DNA of 49,446 nt from Hyphomicrobiales bacterium (lineage in GTDB: Bacteria; Pseudomonadota; Alphaproteobacteria; Rhizobiales; Xanthobacteraceae), in NCBI GenBank assembly GCA_017304555.1, contig JAFKKS010000166.1:1-49446 (forward strand), given 5' to 3'. Within the stretch, counting starts at the first letter, position 1. Each line of letters starts with the position of its first letter. Under the pieces are notes generated by a model that ran no database searches, had not been told where the DNA came from, and was given only the letters and a program-made list of their open reading frames with translations. Both the position numbers and the translations under genes were made by a program. Below are positions 8,282 to 15,414 of the stretch, piece by piece.

Positions 8282-9592
8282 TTATCGCGAAAACAGGTTT
8301 CCGGCGGCCGCGCGCGCTTTGCTGAAAGCGAGCCACATGGTCGGATTCTGCTTGATGGTCCGCTTCAGCGCGCGAAACGCGGTGAGGGCTTTGACGACGA
8401 TAAGGCCGCGCAGTGTCGTCGCGGACAAGTGATCGTGAAGGACGAGCCGAGTATCGCTCCAGTCCATCTTGTAGGGTTCGTCGCCGATCGTGAAATCGAA
8501 ACAGCGAAACTGATTTGCGATGGCATAGCGCAACAACTCGTGCAGCAATGCGCGCCCTGGCCCATGCTTCGAGGTCTCGCCGTCGTCATAGCTCGAGAGA
8601 ATCAGATAATAGCGCCCGTCTGCCCTCAGGCCGACACTGACCGCGGCGCAGACGCCGCCGATGTCCAGCCGGCTGACGTGGACGAGGTCGCGCGTCGCAT
8701 CATTCGTTGCGATGTCGAGATAGAACGCGCGCCGCTCAGGTGACGCAAAAATGTCTTCGGCGCCCATGCGGGCGAGCGCGCGCGACTTCTGTTGGAACAA
8801 GAGTTCCAGCGTGTGCCTGCGCTCGTCCGTGTCCTGCACGTCGACGAACTGGACGGCGCCGAACTCGGCAAGGTGCTTGAGCTGGCGGCGCTCTTTTTTT
8901 CGCGTCTGCGACGACCGTTTCTCGGTGTAGAAGGCGTCCCAGTCGCTTCCCAAACTTGTGATGTAGGCGCCGCTGGGATTGGGCGCGGTCGGCATCGCAA
9001 GGAAAGGATTGGGCTGCTCACCGATCGTCTCCGGCATTTTCGCCAGGTCGACGATGTCGAAGGTGTGGCCGGATTCCGTTTCTATGAGCGTGACGATGCG
9101 CGCCCACAGCGCCGCGAAGCCGTCCGCAGCGAAGCGTTCGGTAAACCGCTTGTGCAGCGTCGGGCCGTTGTAGTCGCACTGGTCGGTGCCGAGCCAGGTG
9201 AGGCGGCGCGCAAGACCGCGCGTTTCGATCCCAAAGGCAAGCATCAGAAGCGGCGTCCCGTCGCGGTCGCTGCCGACAATGGCGAACGGAGCGACGCCAT
9301 GCGTGCGGCCGATGTGCCGCTCCCAGGCGCTCAGCCATTCGAAATTCTGGAATGCGGTCCGATCGCTCTCGCGCGCGAACGCATCGAGCGGCACGCGCGC
9401 TTTGTCGAGATCGGTGTAGAGGCGGAGATCGATATCCTCGGCGCGAAGCGGGGCGGACGCGCCGTGCGTGCTCGCCGTCCATCCCGATGAGGCTTCGTTC
9501 AGCGATGCCGTGTAATCCGCGGCTTCTGCATTTGAATGGTGAGGCGTCAACGTCAGGGTCATGGACAAATGCGCGATGCCAAAATGTGACAT
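8282..9592 (-). CDS. GNAT-fold acyltransferase, BioF2/FemAB-like
   Basis: This 436-residue protein has the double-GNAT architecture of the Acetyltransf_6 (BioF2-like) family. Key blocks are AFQNFEWLSAWERHIG, YITSLGSDWDAFYTEKRS followed by the KKERRQLKHLAEFG basic helix, and the C-terminal GPGRALLHELLRYAIANQF with FDFTIGDEPYKMDWSD. Relatives transfer acyl or aminoacyl groups during capsule, cellulose or peptidoglycan modification. The start at 9592 has GAGG five bases upstream; an in-frame ATG at 9562 is an alternative. It is first gene of the operon; the 216 bases upstream to the tRNA are the presumed promoter region. Confidence 0.8.
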   Translation of the reverse strand: MSHFGIAHLSMTLTLTPHHSNAEAADYTASLNEASSGWTASTHGASAPLRAEDIDLRLYTDLDKARVPLDAFARESDRTAFQNFEWLSAWERHIGRTHGVAPFAIVGSDRDGTPLLMLAFGIETRGLARRLTWLGTDQCDYNGPTLHKRFTERFAADGFAALWARIVTLIETESGHTFDIVDLAKMPETIGEQPNPFLAMPTAPNPSGAYITSLGSDWDAFYTEKRSSQTRKKERRQLKHLAEFGAVQFVDVQDTDERRHTLELLFQQKSRALARMGAEDIFASPERRAFYLDIATNDATRDLVHVSRLDIGGVCAAVSVGLRADGRYYLILSSYDDGETSKHGPGRALLHELLRYAIANQFRCFDFTIGDEPYKMDWSDTRLVLHDHLSATTLRGLIVVKALTAFRALKRTIKQNPTMWLAFSKARAAAGNLFSR

Positions 9593-9808
9593 GTCGCCTC
9601 GACAAGAGCGACGTAATGACGCGCTGTTGATGCGCCTTGAGCCGTAAATAAACCGACAATCGGCACGCCGAATAACCGTTAACGGACCACAAAAAAGTGG
9701 CTGGAGTGTCGATTCAAAAATAAGTCAGTGTGAGCTTAAATGCCGATTCATCATAAACGGATCGGCGTCTTGCCAACCGATCCGAAGAAGCGGCAAATCG
9801 AACCGTGT

Positions 9809-9884
9809 TCCCTGGTAGCTCAGCGGTAGAGCAGGCGGTTGTTTCCCGTCAGGTCGATGGTTCGAATCCATTCCCGGGGAGCCA
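9809..9884 (+). tRNA. tRNA-Asn(GTT)-like gene with non-canonical arms
   Basis: A cloverleaf can be folded: acceptor TCCCTGG (9809-9815) with CCGGGGA (9874-9880), D arm GCTC/GAGC, anticodon stem GGCGG/CCGTC, and T loop TTCGAAT. A discriminator G and encoded CCA end the gene at 9884. The anticodon loop TTGTTTC would give anticodon GTT (Asn). Three things are odd. Position 37 is T rather than purine and 38 is C. The T stem GATGG/CCATTC needs a bulged T. The acceptor has a T-G wobble. It may be a diverged or pseudogenic tRNA, or a tRNA-like RNA. Confidence 0.65.
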
Positions 9885-10238
9885 TTTCGTTCCAAGCGCA
9901 GATCGTTGCGCGCCTCTTGGACGATATGGCTCCAGCGTTGCTCCGACGACGGCGCGCTTATCCGCCGCAAGCGAACGTCGAGGCCCCCAACATCGTCACG
10001 GAGCTTTGCCGCAAATGAGGCGGCAACCGCAACGTCAAGCTTGTTTTGCATTCACGGCGCGCAGCCGTGCCAGCACGAAGCGGCGATTGGCGTTTGCCGC
10101 GCGGGTGTAAGACTATCGGCGATCTTGAGTCGCTCTCCGATTGCATGAGTTGCGATATCGAGGGCCTGCTTCGTCAGCGGGGCTGTCCGTCTGCGCCGCA
10201 AACGGTCAGAATGAGAAAAATCCATCGAGGAAATGCCG
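9885..10238. other. Intergenic region, no supported gene
   Basis: Short frames exist on both strands, but none shows a recognisable motif, a convincing ribosome-binding site or family-like composition. The 3' part presumably carries the promoter of the CoA-transferase operon. No clear operator or terminator hairpin was seen. Confidence 0.5.
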
Positions 10239-11417
10239 ATGTCCGCACTGCCCCTGTCTCACCTTTCCGTCCTTGATCTCACCGCGCATCGCGCCGGCCC
10301 GACAGCCGTGCGCCAGCTCGCCGATTGGGGCGCCAAGGTGATCAAGATCGAGCCGCCGTCCGACGGCAAAGAGGATTCCATGGGCGCCGCGCGCCACGGC
10401 TTCGACTTCCAGAATCTGCATCGCAACAAGGAGTCGATGACGCTCAATCTCAAGAGCACGCAAGGACATGCAATCTTCATGCAACTCGCGGCGAAAGCCG
10501 ACGTAATCGTGGAAAACTATCGCGCCGACGTTAAGCATCGCCTCAAGGTCGATTACGACACGGTGGCCGCCATCAACCCGCGGATCGTCTACGGTTCCAT
10601 CTCGGGCTTTGGCCAGAACGGGCCGGACGCGACGCGCCCCGGCGTCGATCAAATCGCGCAAGGGATGGGCGGCCTGATGTCGATCACCGGCGAGCCGGGG
10701 CGGGGGCCGATGCGCGTCGGCATCCCGATCGCCGATCTCACCTCTGGACTGCTGTTGGCGCAGGCGATCATGCTCGCGCTCTACAATCGCGAACGCACCG
10801 GAAAGGGTCAGTGGGTGCACACGTCCTTGATCGAGGCGCAGATCTTCATGCTCGATTTCCAGGCGGCGCGCTGGCTGATGAAAGGGGAGGTGGCGAAGCA
10901 GGCGGGTAACGACCACCCGACATCCATCCCGACCGGCGTTTTTCCAACCAAGGACGGCTACATCAACATCGCCGCCGCCGGCGGCATCTGGAAGCGTTTC
11001 ACGGAAGCCTTGGGCGCGCCCGAACTTGCGAACGATCCCGATCTCGCGACGCCTAACCTGCGTTCGCAGAACCGCAAGGCGCTGAACGAACGGATCGCCG
11101 CGGTGACGCGGACGCAGACGGCGGCGCACTGGATCGAGGCTTTTACCAAGGCCGGCGTGCCGTGCGGCCCGATCAACAGCATCGACAAGACCTTCGCCGA
11201 GCCACAGGTGCAGCACCTCGGCATCGCGCGGCCGGTGAAGCATCCGACGATCGGCGACTTCAAGGTCGTCGGTCAGCCGATCAATCTGTCCGACGCGCCG
11301 CAGCCCGAAGCGCTGCAGCCGACGCCGGACCTTGGGCAGCACACCGAGAAGGTGCTGACGAGTTTGGGCTACGACAAGAAGGCGATCGAAGGGCTTCGCG
11401 CGGGGGGAGTGATCTGA
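10239..11417 (+). CDS. CaiB/BaiF family CoA transferase (class III)
   Basis: This 392-residue class III CoA transferase moves CoA between organic acids through an aspartyl-CoA intermediate. The N-terminus (LPLSHLSVLDLTAHRAGP...LADWGAKVIKIE) and DVIVENYRADV are family hallmarks. The catalytic aspartate is probably in RPGVDQIAQGMGG at about residue 137. A C-terminal GPINSIDKTFAEPQVQHLG block follows. I prefer the ATG at 10239 because GAGGA lies 7 bases upstream; the ATG at 10233 would be only 1 base from it. It overlaps the next gene by one base (TGATG), so the SDR-like protein should act in the same pathway. The acid substrate is unknown. Confidence 0.88.
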   Translation: MSALPLSHLSVLDLTAHRAGPTAVRQLADWGAKVIKIEPPSDGKEDSMGAARHGFDFQNLHRNKESMTLNLKSTQGHAIFMQLAAKADVIVENYRADVKHRLKVDYDTVAAINPRIVYGSISGFGQNGPDATRPGVDQIAQGMGGLMSITGEPGRGPMRVGIPIADLTSGLLLAQAIMLALYNRERTGKGQWVHTSLIEAQIFMLDFQAARWLMKGEVAKQAGNDHPTSIPTGVFPTKDGYINIAAAGGIWKRFTEALGAPELANDPDLATPNLRSQNRKALNERIAAVTRTQTAAHWIEAFTKAGVPCGPINSIDKTFAEPQVQHLGIARPVKHPTIGDFKVVGQPINLSDAPQPEALQPTPDLGQHTEKVLTSLGYDKKAIEGLRAGGVI

Positions 11418-12163
11418 TGGCAGTCAACGGAAAGGCCGCCCTGGTCACGGGCGGCGGCCGCAATATCGGCCGTGCCTGCGTTCTCGGTCTGGCCGAGGAT
11501 GGATTCAACGTCGCCATCAACGGCGCAAGCGATCGCGGCGCCTGTGAGCGCGTCGCCAAGGAGGCTGAGGCGTTCGGCGTCAAGGCGATCGTCGTGATGG
11601 GTGACGTCGGGACCTCGGCCGATTGCAAGCGCATCGCCGACGACGTGATCAAGGCCTTCGGCGCTGTCGATGTGCTGGTGAACAATGCCGCCATCCGTCC
11701 GGCCGCGCCGTTTCTCGAAATGAGCGAAGCGGATTGGCGGCGCGTCATCGCCATCGACCTCGACGCCGCGGTCTGGCTCGCGCGCGCCTGCCTGCCCGGC
11801 ATGCTGGAAAAGAAATGGGGCCGTATCGTCAACCTCACCGGCATGAACGCGATGCACGGCTATTCCGGCCGCGCGCCGGTGTCGGTCGCCAAGCATGGCA
11901 TCTGGGGGCTCACCAAGGCGCTCGCGAAGGAGTTCGGGCCGAAGGGCGTGACGACGAATGCGATCTCGCCCGGTCCGATCGCCTCCGACGTGGAGAAAGA
12001 GGACGACTCCTTCCATCACCGCAACGAGAGCGTCGCGCGCGTTCCGCTCGGTCGCATGGGAACGCCGGCGGAGATCGCCGCCACCGCACGGCTGCTGATT
12101 TCCGATGGCGGCGCCTACATCAACGGGCAAATGCTGCAGGTGAACGGCGGCGCGCAGACCTGA
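11417..12163 (+). CDS. Short-chain dehydrogenase/reductase-like protein lacking catalytic Ser and Tyr
   Basis: This 248-residue Rossmann protein of the classical SDR family has the NAD(P)-binding motif ALVTGGGRNIGRA at about residues 8-20, VDVLVNNAA at about 87-95, and a C-terminal GGAYINGQMLQVNGG. In the active-site region NLTGMNAMHGYSGRAPVSVAKHG the conserved lysine is present. The tyrosine four residues before it is valine, and the serine 13 residues earlier is glycine. Standard SDR chemistry is therefore doubtful; it may use another base or act on a CoA ester such as a 3-oxoacyl or enoyl substrate. It is translationally coupled to the upstream CoA transferase. Confidence 0.85.
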   Translation: MAVNGKAALVTGGGRNIGRACVLGLAEDGFNVAINGASDRGACERVAKEAEAFGVKAIVVMGDVGTSADCKRIADDVIKAFGAVDVLVNNAAIRPAAPFLEMSEADWRRVIAIDLDAAVWLARACLPGMLEKKWGRIVNLTGMNAMHGYSGRAPVSVAKHGIWGLTKALAKEFGPKGVTTNAISPGPIASDVEKEDDSFHHRNESVARVPLGRMGTPAEIAATARLLISDGGAYINGQMLQVNGGAQT

Positions 12164-12185
12164 GCGCGACGGACGGGGCGTTCGC

Positions 12186-14000
12186 TCAGTCTCCGACGAG
12201 CTCCTCACGCAGAAGCTCAATCTCCAGCCATTGCTCTTCCGCCGCGGCGATCTTCGCTTGAACGTCACCGAGTGTGCCGGCGACGTTCTCGAAGCCGGCG
12301 CGGTCGCGCGCAAAGAAATCCGGATCGTCGAGCTTTGACTGCAGCGCGCGGGCTTCCGCCTGCAGCGCCGCGATCGTCTGCGGCAGCGTCTCGAGCGCGT
12401 ATTTGTCCTTGAAGCTCATCTGCCGCTTGCGCGGGCCGGGGGCGGCCGCGCTCGGCGTACGCTCGGTGCTCGCTTTGCGTGGCGGTTCGCTGCGTCGTTC
12501 GCGCGTGAGATCGGCGCCGCGCTGCGCAAGCATGTCGCTATATCCGCCGGCATATTCGATCCACCGGCCGTTGCCTTCGGGCACGATGACGCCGCTGACA
12601 AGGCGATCGAGAAAATCCCGGTCGTGGCTGATGAGCAGGACCGTGCCTTGATAGTCCGCCAGCATGTCCTCCAGCACGTCGAGCGTCTCCATGTCGAGAT
12701 CGTTCGTCGGCTCGTCGAGCACGAGAAGGTTGGACGGCTTGGCGAGCGTCTGCGCCAGCATCAGGCGGCCGCGCTCGCCGCCGGAGAGTTTGCCGAGTGG
12801 CGTGCGCGCCTGTTCGCTCGCGAACAGGAAGTCGCGCATATAGCTGACGACGTGGCGTGTCTGGCCGTTGACGGTGACGTTGTCGCCGCTGCCGCCGGTG
12901 AGCGCGTCAGTGACGGTGACGCTGGCGTCGAGGCTGTCGCGGTGCTGGTTGAGCATGGAGACGGCGAGATTGGCGCCGAGCCGCACCGTGCCGGAGTCGG
13001 GCGGCGCATTGCCGATCAGCAGGTTGACGAGCGTGGTCTTGCCGCTGCCGTTCGGCCCGACGATGCCGATGCGGTCGCCGCGCTGGATGCGGATGGAGAA
13101 GTCCGTGACGATCGAAGCGTCGCCGTAACTCTTGTTGAGGCCGTTCGCCTCGATGACGAGCGCGCCCGATGGGTCGGCGGCGCCGGCCGTGATGGTCGCC
13201 TTGCCGGTGCTGGCGCGATAGGTGCGGCGCTGTTCGCGTAACGCCGTCAGTTCGCCGACGCGCCGCATGTTGCGCTTGCGCCGGGCGGTGACGCCGTAGC
13301 GCATCCAGTGCTCTTCCGCGACGATCTTGCGCGCGAGTTTCTGCTGGTCGCGCTCTTCCTCCGCCAGAATCTGGTCGCGCCATTCCTCGAAGCCGGCGAA
13401 TCCGGTTTCGACGCGCCGCGTCTGTCCGCGATCGAGCCACACCGTCGCGCGCGAAAGCTTCGAGAGGAAGCGGCGGTCGTGACTAATGATCACAAGGGCG
13501 GTTTGCCGCCCGCCGAGATCGTTCTCCAGCCACTCGATCATCGGCAGGTCGAGATGGTTGGTCGGCTCGTCGAGCAGGAGGATGTCGGGCGACGGGGCAA
13601 GCACACGCGCAAGGGAGGCGCGGCGTGCTTCCCCGCCGGAGAGGTGCGCCGGATCTTCCTGGCCCGTGAGGCCAAGCTGCTCCAGGAGGTATTGCGCCGC
13701 GTGCGGGTCGTCGCTCGGCCCGAGGCCTGCCCGCGCGTAATCGGCTGTCGACGCAAAGCCCGCGAAGTCCGGTTCCTGCGGCAGATAGCGCACGACCGCA
13801 TCCGGCTGCACGAACGCCGTCCCGCGATCGGGTTCGACCAGTCCGGCCGCGATCTTCAAAAGGGTCGACTTGCCCGACCCGTTGCGGCCGACGAGGCAGA
13901 CACTCTCGCCGGTGGAAACGGAAAGGTCGGCGCCGGTGAGCAGCGGCGTACCGCCGAACGTCAGCGCGATGTCCTTGAGTTGGAGAAGGGGAGGAGCCAT
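12186..14000 (-). CDS. uup: ABC-F family ATPase Uup
   Basis: This 604-residue soluble protein has two ABC ATPase domains and no membrane segments. The first Walker A is GRNGSGKST at about residue 40 with signature HLSGGEARR; the second is GPNGSGKTT at about 318 with KLSGGERGR. Walker B motifs are LLLDEPTNHLD and LVLDEPTNDLD, the EPTN form typical of ABC-F ribosome-associated factors. A charged linker (about 520-545) and a C-terminal coiled coil (about 545-604, LQAEARALQSKLDDPDFFAR) mark the Uup subgroup, linked in E. coli to ribosome assembly and to transposon/branch-migration phenotypes. It converges with the SDR gene 22 bases away. Confidence 0.92.
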   Translation of the reverse strand: MAPPLLQLKDIALTFGGTPLLTGADLSVSTGESVCLVGRNGSGKSTLLKIAAGLVEPDRGTAFVQPDAVVRYLPQEPDFAGFASTADYARAGLGPSDDPHAAQYLLEQLGLTGQEDPAHLSGGEARRASLARVLAPSPDILLLDEPTNHLDLPMIEWLENDLGGRQTALVIISHDRRFLSKLSRATVWLDRGQTRRVETGFAGFEEWRDQILAEEERDQQKLARKIVAEEHWMRYGVTARRKRNMRRVGELTALREQRRTYRASTGKATITAGAADPSGALVIEANGLNKSYGDASIVTDFSIRIQRGDRIGIVGPNGSGKTTLVNLLIGNAPPDSGTVRLGANLAVSMLNQHRDSLDASVTVTDALTGGSGDNVTVNGQTRHVVSYMRDFLFASEQARTPLGKLSGGERGRLMLAQTLAKPSNLLVLDEPTNDLDMETLDVLEDMLADYQGTVLLISHDRDFLDRLVSGVIVPEGNGRWIEYAGGYSDMLAQRGADLTRERRSEPPRKASTERTPSAAAPGPRKRQMSFKDKYALETLPQTIAALQAEARALQSKLDDPDFFARDRAGFENVAGTLGDVQAKIAAAEEQWLEIELLREELVGD

Positions 14001-14115
14001 GCGCCGCCTTATAGGGTGGCCGCCGTGTTTATTGAAGCGCGCCCGTGAAACGAACGAATGCCGACTCTACAATCGCGGAAACTATTTCTAAGCTTCGCCC
14101 CGCTATGGTGCGGCT

Positions 14116-14466
14116 ATGGACCAACGCATTCTCCGCATCCTCGCATGGGCTTCGATCGTCGCGATTTTCGTCGTGACCGACGGCCCCATTGCGTTTCGCC
14201 CGTCGCTTGGGCTGGGCGCCAACGCGGAGCGGTTGCTGGCGTTCACCGTCGTCGGCGTTTTGTTCGCGCTTGCCTATCCGCACCGATGGCCGATGATTCT
14301 GGCGTTCCTGATCGGAGCGGCGGCCCTTTTCGAGGTGCTCCAACTCCTCGTTCTTGGCCGGCATGGCTATTTCAGGGACTTCGTCTTCAAGGCGACGGGC
14401 GCCGTCGTCGGCGTCGCCGGCGTGTGGGCGCTCGGCTTTTGCCGCAGGCCGGGCGGCGGGGCCTAG
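14116..14466 (+). CDS. VanZ-like small membrane protein
   Basis: This 116-residue protein has four hydrophobic helices: ILRILAWASIVAIFVVTDGP, LLAFTVVGVLFALAYP, MILAFLIGAAALFEVLQLLV and FKATGAVVGVAGVWALGF. The LLAF, E-LQ and HGYFRDFVFKATGA features resemble the VanZ-like family, named for a teicoplanin-resistance accessory protein but usually of unknown function. It is flanked by convergent or divergent genes and probably stands alone. Function is not deducible from context. Confidence 0.65.
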   Translation: MDQRILRILAWASIVAIFVVTDGPIAFRPSLGLGANAERLLAFTVVGVLFALAYPHRWPMILAFLIGAAALFEVLQLLVLGRHGYFRDFVFKATGAVVGVAGVWALGFCRRPGGGA

Positions 14467-14502
14467 CCGCGCAAAGCGCGCGTTCGATGGCCTCGGTCCG
14501 GG

Positions 14503-14997
14503 TTACGGGGCGCCGGCCTTTCCACTCTCGAGCTTGAGCAGTCGCTCTTTCGCCGCGAGACCGCCGGCGAACCCGGTCAGCGATCCGCTAGACCCGATCA
14601 CCCGGTGACACGGCGCGATGATCGAAATCGGGTTCTTGCCGTTCGCCGCGCCGACGGCGCGGAACGCGGTCGGCTTGCCGATCTGTCTGGCGATGTCGGC
14701 ATAGGTGCGGGTCTCGCCGAACGGGATGGTGAGCAGCGCCTTCCAGACGCTCTTTTGAAACGCCGTCCCCTTGAAATCGAGCGGCACGGTAAACGCTTTG
14801 AGTTTGCCGGCGAAGTATTGCGCAAGCTGCCGCTCGGTTTCGCGCAGAATCGGGTGGCGCGGGCTTTCGACCAGGGGGCCGAACCGGACGCGGTTGGGAT
14901 CTTCGTTTTCCCACAGGATCGCGGCTAACCCCTTATCGCTGGCGATGAGTTTCAGTTGGCCGACCGGCGAAGCGATCATCTTGTAGGCGTAAGACAT
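14503..14997 (-). CDS. ogt: Methylated-DNA--protein-cysteine methyltransferase
   Basis: This 164-residue suicidal DNA repair protein moves alkyl groups from O6-alkylguanine to its own cysteine. The active-site motif is IIAPCHRVIG, with the preceding helix-turn-helix RTYADIARQIGKPTAFRAVG and recognition block GAANGKNP. Start: ATG at 14997, with AAGGAGG about 6 bases upstream; a longer frame to 15054 has no such site. There is no AlkA/Ada fusion domain, so this is the constitutive Ogt type. The coding end converges with the vanZ-like gene. Confidence 0.95.
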   Translation of the reverse strand: MSYAYKMIASPVGQLKLIASDKGLAAILWENEDPNRVRFGPLVESPRHPILRETERQLAQYFAGKLKAFTVPLDFKGTAFQKSVWKALLTIPFGETRTYADIARQIGKPTAFRAVGAANGKNPISIIAPCHRVIGSSGSLTGFAGGLAAKERLLKLESGKAGAP

Positions 14998-15414
14998 ATC
15001 GGCCTCCTTCGCGTCGTTGGTCGCCTTTGGTGCCCGGAGCCAAGACGGACTCATCGCCTATAGAACACGGGAACGGCCATGGGTGTGCAAGCGAGGTTTC
15101 GGCGTCGACCGAACCGTCGTCCACAGCTCTTGGCCGACCAAAAATAGGCCGAGTCTGAACGGTCATTCATCTCGACGTGCGACGTTTTCATCCACGCTCC
15201 GTTTCTGCAGCCGACAGCCGCGTTTCATTCAGTCTGCGTTCATGCGGCGGCACTCATGGTCAATCGGGGTAATGGCCGAAAGAGCCACGGAATTCGGAGG
15301 CTGGAGAGCTTTCCAAGCTTCGACATTCGACCTTCAGAAAAAGGCCGTGGTAGCGCTCGGCTGTGGACGTTTCTGTGCCCTGGACGAGCGCCGTAGAGAT
15401 AGAGATTTGCATCC
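14998..15414. other. Divergent promoter region between ogt and the synthetase gene
   Basis: About 417 bases lie between two divergent genes. It is less GC-biased than the flanks, and no reading frame resembles a protein. It must hold the ogt promoter and the promoter of the synthetase operon. I could not identify a specific operator or riboswitch by eye. The synthetase start is uncertain, so its true leader may be up to 140 bases longer. Confidence 0.5.

Noticed and set aside
9725-10051. Minus-strand frame containing MDSNHRPDGKQPPALPLSYQ across the tRNA-like gene
   Set aside because: This is the well-known type of spurious peptide obtained by translating the antisense of a tRNA; it is not a protein.
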